A DNA stretch of 64,000 nucleotides from Bacteroidales bacterium (GCA_023138875.1 JAGLOO010000055.1:25923-89922), one strand, 5' to 3'; positions 34,505 through 44,494 are shown, counted from the stretch's first letter. Translations and numbers: made by a program. The notes: generated by a model from the letters alone, not told the origin.

Positions 34505-36028
34505 TCAATGTTTAAAATGTCTGATCCCGGTAAATGCCATGGCCATTCCATGGGCATCGCAATAATCGATGGATTCCTGGTCACGGACCGATCCACCTGG
34601 CTGTACTACCGCGGCAATTCCCACATTCCCTGCAATTTCTACGCTGTCAGCAAATGGGAAAAAGGCATCGGATGCCATGACGGCGCCTTTCAGATCGAAT
34701 TCGAAGTGTAAAGCCTTTTCAATGCTTTGTTTCAGGGCGTCCACACGTGAGGTCTGGCCGACTCCGGAGGCTGCCAGTTGTTTATTTTTTACCAGGACAA
34801 TGGCATTGGATTTGGTATGCTTCACGATCTTGTTGGCAAAGACCAGGTCTGCAAGCTGGTCAGTGGTTGCTTTTTGAGAGGTCACCGTTTTCATATCCTC
34901 TTCTGATTCGGTAGCGTGATCCCTGTCCTGCAGGATTACACCGTTGAGGATGGTCCGAATGCTTTTGTCAGAGAGGTCTGTTTCCTTCTGCAACAGAATG
35001 ATCCGGTTCTTTTTCTGCTTCAATACCTGGAGTGCATCCTCGTCATATTCCGGAGCTATGACTACTTCAAAGAAGATCTTATTCATCTCCTCTGCCGTTT
35101 CTAAGTCGATGGGCCTGTTGGTGATCAGGACACCTCCGAAAGCCGACACCGGATCCCCGGCAAGGGCTTCATTCCATGCATCCACCAGGCGTTCACGGGA
35201 GGCGAGGCCGCAAGCATTGTTATGTTTCAGGATGGCAAAGGTGGTTTCCTCAAATTCATTGATCAGTCCCACCGCAGCGTCAATATCCAGAAGGTTATTG
35301 TAGGAAATCTCCTTTCCGTGCAATTGCCCGAACAGCGCATCCATATCCCCGTAGAAGAGACCTTCCTGGTGCGGGTTTTCACCGTAACGAAGTTTCTTTG
35401 CTTTCCGTTCGCTGACTTTCAGGGAGCTTTTGTTATCCCCGTCAAAATACTTAAATATTTCTGAGTCATAATGGGAAGACACGTTGAATGCTTCAGCAGC
35501 ATATTCTCTCCTGGTTTCCAGCGTGGTCCGGCCATTACCGGATTCGAGCAGGGCAAGCAATGGATCGTATCTGTCGCGGGATGCTACAACAAGCACATCT
35601 TTGTAATTTTTAGCTGCAGCCCTGATAAGAGAGATACCTCCAATATCAATTTTTTCAATGATTTCCTGGTCTTCCGAACCCGATTTAACAGTATCCTCAA
35701 AAGGGTAGAGATCAACGATAACCAGGTCTATCTCAGGAATCTGGTATTCGGCCAGCTGTTCCAGGTCACCCTGCAGTTCACGGCGTGCCAGGATACCACC
35801 GAATACTTTTGGGTGCAATGTCTTTACCCTGCCGCCCAGGATGGAAGGATAGGAGGTCAGATCCTCAACAGCAGTTACAGGAATTCCAAGATTTTCAATG
35901 AAAGAATGGGTTCCTCCTGTGGAGTAAATAGCAATTCCCATATCTTGGATCTTTTTTACGATCCGGTCAAGACCTTCTTTGGAAAAAACTGATATAAGAG
36001 CATTGGAAATCTGTTTCTGAGCGTCCAT
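34505..36028 (-). CDS. purH: PurH: AICAR transformylase/IMP cyclohydrolase
   Basis: The 507-residue bifunctional enzyme has an N-terminal IMP cyclohydrolase domain (about 1-195: STGGTHSFIENLG, SYPSILGGRVKTLHPKVFGGIL). The C-terminal AICAR formyltransferase domain has KLRYGENPHQ, KHNNACGLAS and the closing MVASDAFFPFADSVE-type region. It carries out the last two steps of purine synthesis. The ATG at 36028 gives the usual length. Presence upstream of mreB is common in Bacteroidota. Confidence 0.95.
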   Translation of the reverse strand: MDAQKQISNALISVFSKEGLDRIVKKIQDMGIAIYSTGGTHSFIENLGIPVTAVEDLTSYPSILGGRVKTLHPKVFGGILARRELQGDLEQLAEYQIPEIDLVIVDLYPFEDTVKSGSEDQEIIEKIDIGGISLIRAAAKNYKDVLVVASRDRYDPLLALLESGNGRTTLETRREYAAEAFNVSSHYDSEIFKYFDGDNKSSLKVSERKAKKLRYGENPHQEGLFYGDMDALFGQLHGKEISYNNLLDIDAAVGLINEFEETTFAILKHNNACGLASRERLVDAWNEALAGDPVSAFGGVLITNRPIDLETAEEMNKIFFEVVIAPEYDEDALQVLKQKKNRIILLQKETDLSDKSIRTILNGVILQDRDHATESEEDMKTVTSQKATTDQLADLVFANKIVKHTKSNAIVLVKNKQLAASGVGQTSRVDALKQSIEKALHFEFDLKGAVMASDAFFPFADSVEIAGNVGIAAVVQPGGSVRDQESIDYCDAHGMAMAFTGIRHFKH

Positions 36029-36167
36029 TGGTTTTTCTTAAAATATCTTGCTAATTTTAACTTTCTTTGCAAAAGAAGCTGTTTCCGCTGAAATAACGAA
36101 ACGGAACGGCAACAATTTATTAATGAAACGGAAATGATTTTCCCAATCATATATTTATCATTCAATA

Positions 36168-37424
36168 ATGAGTAGCATTCGCTTGATCTGGGAGAGCCTG
36201 ATTATGGCCATTCAGTCGGTTACAGTAAACCGGCTTCGGGCTATGCTGTCCCTGCTTGGAATTACCATCGGGATTTTCGCCATTATCGCAGTATTTACCA
36301 TTGTTGATTCGCTGGAGACAAATATCAGGGAGAGTGTAAGCAGCCTGGGAAGTGATATCGTATATGTGGGAAAATGGCCATGGGCGCCTGAAGACGGAGG
36401 GGAATGGGCCTGGTGGAAGTACATGAACAGGCCCCAGCCTACATTTGATGAGTATGAATTCCTCAGGGAGAAGAGCCGTAGCGCTGATGAAGTTTGCTTC
36501 GTTTCTGCTGTAGGACGAAGGATCGAATACGGCAACAACAATGTGAATGGAGCCTATATTTTTGGTGTCTCAGAGGGTTTCCAGGACATTCGATCCTTTG
36601 AATTGGAAAGAGGCAGGTATTTTTCACTCCTGGAAGGCAATGCGGGAAGGAATGTGGTGGTCATTGGAAGTGAAATTGCAAAAGAACTGTTCCAGGGTGC
36701 CGATCCAATAGGGAAGCTTATAGAAATGCTGGGAAGAAAAGTAATGGTGATCGGGGTGATCGAGAAAGAGGGCAAGGGCACTTTTGATGCTTTTATCCTG
36801 GACGAGGTGGCCATCCTTCCGATTCATTATTACAAGGGATTTATCGACATCCGCAGTGAAATGGCCGGTCCGGAGGTCTGGCTGAAAGCCAGGCGTAATG
36901 TGGATGTCCAGGAAATGACCTTTGAGATCCAGCAATTATTGCGTTCTTACAGGAGGTTAAGGCCATCAGAGGAGGATAATTTTGCACTGAATCAGACCAG
37001 TATTATCAACAACCAGCTGGACCAATTCTTTTCAGTGCTGAAAATCGCGGGATTTTTTATCGGGATATTCTCCATCATTGTAGGGGGATTCGGGATTGCC
37101 AATATTATGTTTGTTTCGGTGAAGGAACGCACCCATATTATTGGCATACAGAAAGCACTTGGAGCCAAGAAATACTTAATCCTTTTTCAGTTTCTGTTCG
37201 AATCGGTCATGCTCTCTATTGCTGGTGGAATCATCGGTCTGTTTATTGTTTTCCTGGGGGCTACGGTTATTAATTTATCCAGTGATTTTTCTGTGTTTCT
37301 TACAGTGAATAACATCGTGCTGGGTATTGGAATCTCCAGTATAATCGGTCTTATCAGTGGTATATTCCCTGCCTGGCAGGGGGCCAGGATGGATCCCGTG
37401 GTGGCTATCAATACCAGTTTCTAA
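36168..37424 (+). CDS. MacB/FtsX-type ABC transporter permease
   Basis: The 418-residue permease has the MacB layout: a first helix (RAMLSLLGITIGIFAIIAVF, about 25-45), a periplasmic domain of about 230 residues, then three helices at the C-terminus. The GIANIMFVSVKERTHIIGIQKALGAKK loop is typical of FtsX-type permeases. A partner ATPase is not encoded nearby, so it must come from elsewhere. Substrates of such systems include peptides, lipoproteins and drugs. It is divergent from purH with 139 bases between starts. Confidence 0.85.
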   Translation: MSSIRLIWESLIMAIQSVTVNRLRAMLSLLGITIGIFAIIAVFTIVDSLETNIRESVSSLGSDIVYVGKWPWAPEDGGEWAWWKYMNRPQPTFDEYEFLREKSRSADEVCFVSAVGRRIEYGNNNVNGAYIFGVSEGFQDIRSFELERGRYFSLLEGNAGRNVVVIGSEIAKELFQGADPIGKLIEMLGRKVMVIGVIEKEGKGTFDAFILDEVAILPIHYYKGFIDIRSEMAGPEVWLKARRNVDVQEMTFEIQQLLRSYRRLRPSEEDNFALNQTSIINNQLDQFFSVLKIAGFFIGIFSIIVGGFGIANIMFVSVKERTHIIGIQKALGAKKYLILFQFLFESVMLSIAGGIIGLFIVFLGATVINLSSDFSVFLTVNNIVLGIGISSIIGLISGIFPAWQGARMDPVVAINTSF

Positions 37425-37435
37425 TCGTCCCCTGA

Positions 37436-38797
37436 TCAAATAAATATGCCGTAAAGGAGTCTGCCCATCAGGAAGTAGATGAACAGTCCAATGATATCAT
37501 TCATGGTAGTGATGAATGGCCCTGTGGCCAGAGCAGGATCGATTTTCACCCTGTTCAGCAGCAACGGGATCATGGTCCCGAACAGGGCCGCAAAAATAAT
37601 CACTACGAACAATGAGGAGCTTACAGTGAAGGTGAGGGCCATGTTTTTGCTGATGAAGAAATTGTAAAGAAACAGGAGCCCTGAAAGGATCAGTCCATTC
37701 AACAGGGCAACGAATAACTCCTTCACCAGTTTCCGGAATGTGCTTTCCAGTCCCAGGCTGTTGCTGGCAATACCCTGTACGATGATGGCCGATGACTGGA
37801 TCCCCACATTCCCTGCCATGGCAGCTATCAGGGGAATGAAAAAGGCCATTTCGGGATTGATCTTGATGTCTTCTTCAAAACGCCCGATCACCCCAGCCAC
37901 CACAATCCCTCCCAGCAGACCGATGATCAGCCAGGGGAGCCTTGCCCTGGATAACCTGCCTGCGGAGTCGGTGGTTTCCACATCGGTGGTAATACCCGAT
38001 GCCAGCTGGTAATCCCGCTCTGCCTCGTCCCTGATCACATCCACCACGTCATCAATGGTGATTCTGCCCATTAGACGTCCAATGGAATCGGTGACCGGAA
38101 GAACAATAAGGTCGTACTTTTCCATGATCTGAGCCACCTCCTCGGAAGGCGTATCAGTTTTCACACTGCGGACTTCGGCGTCATAGATGTCTTTTATCCG
38201 GGTGGAGGCACTGGCGAGCAACAACACTTTAAGGGAAAGGATTCCCAGGAGTACATTTTCGTCGCTTACCACATAGATATAATATATTTCATCCAGGTCC
38301 TTGGCCTGCTTTCGCATCTCCCTGATACAGGTGGCTACTCCCCAGTTCTCATTGACACGGATGAGCTCTTTTGCCATCAATCCACCCGCACTATCCTCAT
38401 CATAGCTCAGCAGATCAACAATATCACCAGCCTGCTCAACATCATCAATATGAAGAAGCACCTCCTGTTTTTTCTCTTCAGTAAGGTCCCCGATCACATC
38501 TGCAGCATCATCTGAGTCCATGTGGTGGATGAACTGACTGGCAATCACATCCGACGGAAGGGCATTGAGGAATTTTTCACGGTCGTCCTCCTCCAGTTCC
38601 ACAAGCACATCTGAAGCTTTCTCCGGATCAAGCAAGAGATAGAGGTATTTGGCTTCCTCCAAAGAGAGTCCTTCATAAATCTCAGCAATATCTGCAGGAT
38701 GAAGATCCTTCAGCTTTTCCAGCGCTGCCGTGTCATCCCTGAGCTTGATGATGGATATCAGCTCGATTAAATATTTGCGGGTCAGTTCAGTTTTCAT
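37436..38797 (-). CDS. mgtE: MgtE magnesium transporter
   Basis: The 453-residue protein has an N-terminal MgtE domain rich in acidic residues (LHPADIAEI, EEDDREKFLNALPSD). Two CBS domains follow (about 135-255), then a membrane part of five helices with AAMAGNVGIQSSAIIVQG, which lies in the ion pore. Magnesium binding between the N and CBS domains gates the channel. The start lies 11 bases inside the end of the rsmA gene, implying joint expression. Confidence 0.92.
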   Translation of the reverse strand: MKTELTRKYLIELISIIKLRDDTAALEKLKDLHPADIAEIYEGLSLEEAKYLYLLLDPEKASDVLVELEEDDREKFLNALPSDVIASQFIHHMDSDDAADVIGDLTEEKKQEVLLHIDDVEQAGDIVDLLSYDEDSAGGLMAKELIRVNENWGVATCIREMRKQAKDLDEIYYIYVVSDENVLLGILSLKVLLLASASTRIKDIYDAEVRSVKTDTPSEEVAQIMEKYDLIVLPVTDSIGRLMGRITIDDVVDVIRDEAERDYQLASGITTDVETTDSAGRLSRARLPWLIIGLLGGIVVAGVIGRFEEDIKINPEMAFFIPLIAAMAGNVGIQSSAIIVQGIASNSLGLESTFRKLVKELFVALLNGLILSGLLFLYNFFISKNMALTFTVSSSLFVVIIFAALFGTMIPLLLNRVKIDPALATGPFITTMNDIIGLFIYFLMGRLLYGIFI

Positions 38798-39572
38798 GGC
38801 TGTTGACTGTTTGCTGCGATTCTACCCAGCGCGTCAATTCTATGAACTCGGGAATGCCCAGTTGTTCCGGCCGTTTCGTCAGGAGCTCAAAATTGCTGTC
38901 CAAATTTAGTAAAATTGATTTTAATGAGTTCCTGATCATCTTCCTTCTCTGGTTAAACGTGGTCTTTACAATACGGACAAACAATTTTTCATCACAGGGA
39001 AGATTTTTTGTGTTGTTCCGGTTAAGCCTGATAACACCGGAGGTTACCTTGGGTGGCGGGAAAAAGGAGCCGGGTTTGACTGAAAACAGGTATTGTATAT
39101 CAAAATATGCCTGCAACAGGACACTCAGTATACCATACGCCCTTGATCCCGGAGGAGATGCAATCCTCTCTGCTACCTCTTTCTGGATCATGCAAACTAC
39201 TGAGGGTATGCGGTGCCGGTAATTGAGAATCCGGAAAAAGATCTGGCTTGAAATATTGTACGGAAAGTTACCGATCACGTGGAAAGGATCGGTGGTATAC
39301 TCATCTATTTCGAGTTTCAGAAAATCCTTTTCAATGAGGAGCTCATTCAGAACAGGCCATTTATTTTTCAGGTGCTCGGCCGATTCAGGATCAATTTCCA
39401 CGGGCAGGAGACGAATCTCACGATCCAGCAGCAAGCCCGTCAGCACACCTGTACCCGGTCCGATTTCAATGACAGTATCTCCCCTGGCAGGTTCCAGTGC
39501 ATCCACGATGCGCCCGGCGATGGAAAGATCGGTAAGGAAATGCTGTCCGAGATGTTTCTTGGGACGTACCAT
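38787..39572 (-). CDS. rsmA: RsmA/KsgA 16S rRNA dimethyladenosine transferase
   Basis: From the ATG at 39572 the 261-residue protein begins MVRPKKHLGQHFLTD. It contains IEIGPGTGVLTGLLL for S-adenosylmethionine and VIGNFPYNIS, the NLPY-type catalytic motif (here NFPY, the usual Bacteroidota variant). It dimethylates two adjacent adenosines near the 3' end of 16S rRNA. The TTG at 39581 was rejected. It overlaps mgtE. Confidence 0.93.
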   Translation of the reverse strand: MVRPKKHLGQHFLTDLSIAGRIVDALEPARGDTVIEIGPGTGVLTGLLLDREIRLLPVEIDPESAEHLKNKWPVLNELLIEKDFLKLEIDEYTTDPFHVIGNFPYNISSQIFFRILNYRHRIPSVVCMIQKEVAERIASPPGSRAYGILSVLLQAYFDIQYLFSVKPGSFFPPPKVTSGVIRLNRNNTKNLPCDEKLFVRIVKTTFNQRRKMIRNSLKSILLNLDSNFELLTKRPEQLGIPEFIELTRWVESQQTVNSHEN

Positions 39573-39603
39573 TGTACCCAAAGTTAAAAGGATTTAGGTA
39601 TTT

Positions 39604-39786
39604 TTGGAACAGATAAAGATAATTGCGACGATCGAGCTCAAGAATCCTTATGCCGATTACCCGGGATACGATTGTTTTGGTTGCAGTCCGTCCGACAATC
39701 ATGGTCTCAAAATGAAGTTCTATGAAGATGGAGATGCACTATCCCGGAAAAGAAGCGTTTTTTTAATAAACTGGTTGATAAAGTAG
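39604..39786 (+). pseudogene. N-terminal fragment of a hotdog-fold thioesterase gene
   Basis: The first 45 residues (NPYADYPGYDCFGCSPSDNHGLKMKFYEDGD) match the start of PaaI-type hotdog thioesterases of Bacteroidota, which normally run to about 160 residues. After GDALS the similarity ends and a TAG follows at 39784-39786, overlapping the GTG of the malY gene. The start would be a TTG at 39604. Most of the thioesterase has been lost. Confidence 0.6.
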
Positions 39787-40961
39787 TGAAATACGATTTT
39801 GATAAGATCATTGAAAGAAGGGGTACAGACAGTGTGAAATATGATCTGCTCAATCCGGTTTTCGGGAGTGAAGACCTGCTTCCCATGTGGATTGCGGATA
39901 TGGATTTTGAGGTCCCGGATTTTATCCGGGAAGCAGTCATTGAACGGGTCAATCATCCCGTTTTTGGTTACACCTACCGACCAAAAAGATTTTTCAATGC
40001 AGTTGCATCTTGGATGCAAAGGAGACATGGGTGGGAGTTGAAATCCAACATGATTAGTTTCAGTCCCGGTGTAGTACCGGCCCTGAATCTATGTGTGATG
40101 GCCTTTACTGATCCGGGTGACAGGATTGTTGTGCAACCACCGGTCTATTTCCCGTTTTTTACTTCAGTTACCAACCACGACAGGGAGCTTGTATACAACC
40201 AGCTGGTGGAACAAAATGGACAATACGAGATTGACTTTGATCATCTTGAAGAACAATTCCGAAAAGGAGCGAAGATGTTTTTCCTGTGTCATCCACACAA
40301 TCCGGTGGGGAGGGTCTGGAAAGAAACAGAGCTTCAGCGACTGGCAGAGCTTTGTGTCCGATACAGGGTGCTGGTAATCAGTGATGAAATTCATTCAGAC
40401 CTCATTCTGTTTGGGAACAAACATATCCCCCTGGCTTCGCTGGGTAAAGAGATCGCCGATCAAACCATAACCTGTGTGGCTCCCAGCAAAACTTTTAACC
40501 TGGCCGGTCTGTACTCTTCAGCTGTGATTATCACCAATCAGGAATTGAAGAAGAATTATGACAGGATCCTTGATGTGGTCCATGTGGGTGGAGGGAATAT
40601 TTTTGGCCAGGTGGCCATGAAGGCGGCCTACACCCATGGTGATGATTGGCTTGATCAGTTGATAGGTTACCTTGAAAAAAACTATGCGTTGCTTTGTGAG
40701 CTCCTGGGATCCTCTGTTCCGGAAATAACCATATCCCCCCTGGAAGCCACATACCTGGTATGGCTTGACCTGTCTTTCCTGGGTAAGAACGATAAGGAAC
40801 TGAAGGCTTTTGTCATTGAACAGGCCCGGCTTGGCTTAAATGATGGCCCCGTTTTTGGTCCGGGTGGGGAGCAACATCAGCGAATAAATATTGCCACCCC
40901 GGCAAAGGTGCTTGAAGAAGGGATCGGGCGATTGTCTGACGCTGTACTGGCGGCCGGGTAA
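39786..40961 (+). CDS. MalY/PatB-type pyridoxal-phosphate C-S lyase
   Basis: The GTG at 39786 gives 391 residues opening with MKYDFDKIIERRGTDSVKYD, the usual MalY/PatB start. LPMWIADMDFEVP, HPHNPVGRVW and SDEIHSDLI lie in the class I/II aminotransferase fold, and APSKTFNLAGL carries the lysine that binds pyridoxal phosphate. The enzyme cleaves cystathionine or cysteine, or acts as an aminotransferase. The first base of the start codon is shared with the stop of the thioesterase fragment. Confidence 0.85.
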   Translation: MKYDFDKIIERRGTDSVKYDLLNPVFGSEDLLPMWIADMDFEVPDFIREAVIERVNHPVFGYTYRPKRFFNAVASWMQRRHGWELKSNMISFSPGVVPALNLCVMAFTDPGDRIVVQPPVYFPFFTSVTNHDRELVYNQLVEQNGQYEIDFDHLEEQFRKGAKMFFLCHPHNPVGRVWKETELQRLAELCVRYRVLVISDEIHSDLILFGNKHIPLASLGKEIADQTITCVAPSKTFNLAGLYSSAVIITNQELKKNYDRILDVVHVGGGNIFGQVAMKAAYTHGDDWLDQLIGYLEKNYALLCELLGSSVPEITISPLEATYLVWLDLSFLGKNDKELKAFVIEQARLGLNDGPVFGPGGEQHQRINIATPAKVLEEGIGRLSDAVLAAG

Positions 40962-40995
40962 TCTTTTTGTATATTTAAAGAAGCAAAGACATCTG

Positions 40996-42141
40996 ATGAA
41001 GCTCAGGTTTTCCTTTACACTAAAGATCATGCTGCCGTACCTGGCAATTGCAGCATTGTTCCTATTTATTTTCCTGGGTGAACTGGTTGAAGGGCATTCA
41101 CCGGTGATCTGGTTGTCAGCAGCGGGTATTGTAGCCAGCATCATTGTGGGTATCGTTCATATTGTCTGGTTGAAGAAACCCTTATACAGGATCAGGAACC
41201 TTGTGGTTCAGTTAACCAGGGGGAATATGCCTGTTTTCAGTGCCTCGAAGGCAACCGATGAGATTGGAGACCTGGAAAGGGGCCTGGAAAAGCATGTGTC
41301 CAATCTTCAGCAAATCGCTGCTTTTTCACGGTCCATGGCTACAGGCGATTTTACGGGGAGGTTTGACAAGCTCAGCGGCGAGGATGAGCTGGGTGAGGCC
41401 TTGCTTTCATTGAAAGACAGCCTGATGGAATCTCTGAAAGATTCCGAATCCCGCAGACGCGAAGAGGAAAACCGCACCTGGTCCGCTCATGGACTGGCCA
41501 AGTTCAGTTCACTCTTCAGGGAAGCCGAAGATAACCTTCATGACCTTTCACGGGTATTGATGAAGGAACTGGTCGGATATTCTGAAGCCGATGTGGGGGC
41601 GCTGTTCATTGCAATGGACCAGGAAGAAGAAAAAGGCCAGGTCCTCGAACTGTTTGGAAGTTATGCATTTGATCGGGAGAAGTATATTCACCAATCCTTT
41701 GAATTTGGAGAAGGACTTGTTGGAAGAGCAGCGGTGGAAAAGGAGGTGATCTATGTGACCGACCTTCCTCTTGATTATATAAAGATCCGTTCGGGTTTGG
41801 GTGAAGATGTCCCCTCCTCAATACTGCTCGTTCCCGTTATGCTCGATAACAATGTACTGGGAGTAATTGAACTGGCATCCCTCGGAGAAATGCCGGCCTA
41901 CCAGATCGAGTTCATTGGCCAGCTGGGCGACGCACTGGCCACTACCCTGGCCAAAGTGAAAGCAAACCTGCAGAACAGGAAGCTGTTTGAGCAGACTAAA
42001 AAACAGGCAGAAGAACTTGCCTCCCAGGAAAAGGTATTCAGGCAGAACATGGAAATGCTTGAAAAAGCACAGGATGAATATGTCCTCAGGGAAGAAGAGC
42101 TGCTCAAAGAGATCGAAACACTCCGTAAAGGATCCTCCTGA
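40996..42141 (+). CDS. Membrane HAMP-GAF protein with coiled-coil end
   Basis: From the ATG at 40996 the 381-residue product has two N-terminal membrane helices (about 8-28 and 35-55). A HAMP-like segment follows (about 56-110: LYRIRNLVVQLTRGN), then a second HAMP-like stretch, a GAF domain (about 175-320) and a final coiled coil rich in Glu, Gln and Lys. It has no kinase, cyclase or phosphatase part, so it must signal through a partner or act as a scaffold. It lies 34 bases after malY, with no paired regulator adjacent. Confidence 0.8.
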   Translation: MKLRFSFTLKIMLPYLAIAALFLFIFLGELVEGHSPVIWLSAAGIVASIIVGIVHIVWLKKPLYRIRNLVVQLTRGNMPVFSASKATDEIGDLERGLEKHVSNLQQIAAFSRSMATGDFTGRFDKLSGEDELGEALLSLKDSLMESLKDSESRRREEENRTWSAHGLAKFSSLFREAEDNLHDLSRVLMKELVGYSEADVGALFIAMDQEEEKGQVLELFGSYAFDREKYIHQSFEFGEGLVGRAAVEKEVIYVTDLPLDYIKIRSGLGEDVPSSILLVPVMLDNNVLGVIELASLGEMPAYQIEFIGQLGDALATTLAKVKANLQNRKLFEQTKKQAEELASQEKVFRQNMEMLEKAQDEYVLREEELLKEIETLRKGSS

Positions 42142-42196
42142 GATCCATTCTCACTCATTCAATCCATTTTGTCAGGCATCACAAGACGTGAAGTGA

Positions 42197-42235
42197 CAAT
42201 ATGACATGCTATTTTATGAATAACATGTCATATTG
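42197..42235. promoter_or_regulatory. Perfect 12-base inverted repeat upstream of hsp20
   Basis: CAATATGACATG (42197-42208) and CATGTCATATTG (42224-42235) are exact complements around a 15-base spacer. The core TGACAT recurs nearby. The dyad lies about 25 bases before the -35-like TTGACA at 42262. It is a candidate operator for heat-shock or stress control of the Hsp20 gene. Confidence 0.55.
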
Positions 42236-42261
42236 ACATACATAATGCGATGGCATGTGCT

Positions 42262-42289
42262 TTGACATATAGTGATCAGCGTTTATAAC
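42262..42289 (+). promoter_or_regulatory. Sigma-70-like promoter for hsp20
   Basis: TTGACA (42262-42267) and TATAAC (42284-42289) are separated by 16 bases, which resembles the E. coli consensus rather than the Bacteroidota TAnnTTTG box. A TTTG also starts at 42261 with 19 bases to TATAAC, so either polymerase reading frame is possible. The leader to the ATG at 42328 is about 32 bases, with a GGAGAAAAT ribosome-binding site. Confidence 0.45.
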
Positions 42290-42327
42290 AAACATATGTA
42301 TCATAAAATAATTTGGAGAAAATTAAA

Positions 42328-42765
42328 ATGTTAGCAAGAATCAACAAAAGTTACGTTCCCACTTACTGGGATGATTTTTTCAATGACAGCTTTTTTAAAA
42401 GTGTAAATACCATCAACTGCAACGGTACGTCGCCGGCAGTGAATGTTATTGAAGATGAGAAAGAGTACAGGATCGATGTAGCGGTCCCCGGCATGACCAG
42501 GAATGAATTCCGGATTGATCTGGATGACGATGTTCTGACCATATCCTCAGAGAAGAAAGAAAATGATGAGGAAGATGAATCCAACAATCCCCGGTATATG
42601 CGCAGGGAATTCAGTTACAGCACATTCAAAAGGAGTTTCCAGCTTCCCGATACCATTGACCAGGAAAACATCAAAGCCAGTCATGATGCAGGGATCCTGA
42701 CCATTACCCTTGCAAAAAAGGAAGAGGTTGTGCAGAAAGCACCGAAGCAAATTGAGATTAAGTAA
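42328..42765 (+). CDS. Hsp20/alpha-crystallin small heat-shock protein
   Basis: The 145-residue protein has the alpha-crystallin domain (about 35-130) with PAVNVIEDEKEYRIDVAVPG, DDVLTISSEKK and the closing GILTITLAKKE. It binds unfolding proteins and forms oligomers. The ATG at 42328 follows a strong GGAG site; the TTG at 42313 lies in that site and was rejected. A dyad and sigma-70-like promoter precede it. Confidence 0.93.
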   Translation: MLARINKSYVPTYWDDFFNDSFFKSVNTINCNGTSPAVNVIEDEKEYRIDVAVPGMTRNEFRIDLDDDVLTISSEKKENDEEDESNNPRYMRREFSYSTFKRSFQLPDTIDQENIKASHDAGILTITLAKKEEVVQKAPKQIEIK

Positions 42766-42966
42766 AAAGTCAAAAGTTTGAGAGGATAGTTAGGTCGAGT
42801 TTGTGTAGTTGGCAGTGAGTACTAGGCAGGGATCTATTCAGGTCTCTGTCTTTTTTTTTACCCAAGGTCATCACGATCACACACCCGATGGTCAGAATGA
42901 CCCCGATGGCCTCCACCGGGCTAAACCCAAACCAGTAAAATTTACATTGGGAAAAAGGTTCTTCAT

Positions 42967-42993
42967 AAAAAAAACCGGGGTATAAGCCCCGGT
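42967..42993 (-). terminator. Rho-independent terminator of pgi
   Basis: Read on the minus strand, ACCGGGG and CCCCGGT (42987-42993 and 42974-42980) form a seven-base GC-rich stem with a six-base loop. Eight T residues (42974-42967 on the minus strand) follow. It sits 28 bases after the pgi stop codon. Confidence 0.8.
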
Positions 42994-43020
42994 CCTGAAA
43001 AATGAGATGTGATAAAATGT

Positions 43021-44364
43021 TTATAATCTGGATTTGATTTCACGTGTCTCCTCTTCAAAACCCGGTTTCTCCAGCAAAGCAAACATGTTCTTTTTGTAGG
43101 CTTCAACCCCGGGTTGATTGAATGGATTGATGCCCAGCATGTAACCACTTACTCCACAGGCATTCTCAAAAAAGTATAGCAACTGGCCCAGATAGTAGGC
43201 ATCGAGCCTGGGAATCGATATCCTGATGTTGGGTACCCCACCGTCCAGATGGGCCAGGGTCGTTCCCAGCTCGGCCATTTTGTTCACATGGTCGATATTT
43301 TTACGGGCAAGGTAGTTTAGCTGGTCCAGGTTGGCTTCATCTTTAGGTACAGTTAGTTGGTTATCTGCTTGTTCCACACTTAATACCGTTTCAAACAGGA
43401 TCCGTTCCCCTTCCTGGATGTACTGACCCATGGAATGCAGGTCTGTTGAATTGTCCACCGAAGCTGGGTAAATACCTTTTCCTTCTTTCCCTTCACTTTC
43501 GCCATACAATTGTTTCCACCATTCAGAAACATAGTGAAGCTTGTTATGGTAGTTAACCAGAATTTCAATCTTCTTGCCTGATCTGTATAGTGCGTTTCTG
43601 GTGGCAGCATACAGGGCTGCCGGATTTTCCTCAAAGGGCATGCCCGGATCACAGAGCTGGCTCATTTCACGTGCACCTTTTACCAGCTGTCGGATGTCGA
43701 TACCGCAGATGGCCAGGGGGATCAATCCAACAGGTGTGAACACTGAAAACCTTCCTCCTACATCATCGGGGATCACAAAACTCCAGTACCCTTCCTCATC
43801 GGCCAGTTGTCTGAGGGCCCCTTTGCCGGCATCAGTAACAGCAATGATCCGGTCCCCGGCCTCTTTTTTTCCGACCTTCTCCACCAAGTGATCCTTCAGG
43901 ATCCGGAATGCAATGGCCGGTTCTGTGGTTGTGCCCGATTTCGAAATGACCACAATGGAATAGTTGTAATCATTAAGCAACTCAAGCATTTCATACATGT
44001 AGTCCTCACCAATGTTGTGGCCGGCAAATAACATATGAGGAGCCTTACGGTCTTTTTTCAAATGGGCAAAATTGTTTGCCAGGGCATCGTTTACAGCCCT
44101 GGCTCCCAGGTAGGAGCCGCCAATACCCACCACTACAAGGAGCTCGGTTTTTTCTTTCAGCCCCGATACGGCATCTTCTATTTCAGAGATTTGCTGATCT
44201 GTGATCGCCGATGGGAGTTGGAGCCAACCCAGGAAATCATTACCATCCCCGTTTCCTTGGTACAGGGTATTCTGTGCAAGGGTCGTTTCTTCACGGAGAC
44301 TTTCGATTTCTTCCTTACCAATAAAGTCATATACCCTTGAGATATCCAGTTTTATGTTTTGCAT
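43021..44364 (-). CDS. pgi: Glucose-6-phosphate isomerase
   Basis: The 447-residue enzyme has [12 protein letters not shown] (phosphate-binding SIS part), [16 protein letters not shown] and [15 protein letters not shown], typical of the short bacterial type related to Bacillus Pgi. It joins glucose 6-phosphate and fructose 6-phosphate, the same node fed by the beta-PGM in this window. The ATG at 44364 is standard. A terminator follows. Confidence 0.95.
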   Translation of the reverse strand: MQNIKLDISRVYDFIGKEEIESLREETTLAQNTLYQGNGDGNDFLGWLQLPSAITDQQISEIEDAVSGLKEKTELLVVVGIGGSYLGARAVNDALANNFAHLKKDRKAPHMLFAGHNIGEDYMYEMLELLNDYNYSIVVISKSGTTTEPAIAFRILKDHLVEKVGKKEAGDRIIAVTDAGKGALRQLADEEGYWSFVIPDDVGGRFSVFTPVGLIPLAICGIDIRQLVKGAREMSQLCDPGMPFEENPAALYAATRNALYRSGKKIEILVNYHNKLHYVSEWWKQLYGESEGKEGKGIYPASVDNSTDLHSMGQYIQEGERILFETVLSVEQADNQLTVPKDEANLDQLNYLARKNIDHVNKMAELGTTLAHLDGGVPNIRISIPRLDAYYLGQLLYFFENACGVSGYMLGINPFNQPGVEAYKKNMFALLEKPGFEEETREIKSRL

Positions 44365-44494
44365 GTTTTCGATATTTATTTCTATGGGTTAAAGCAGGAT
44401 TTATTCAGGCGCAAAAGTAAAGAAAAAACTTGTTCGCAACTCCACTTGATTCATGTTCATTTTTTGGTTTTCTTATGCATTAAAATTCTCCCTC

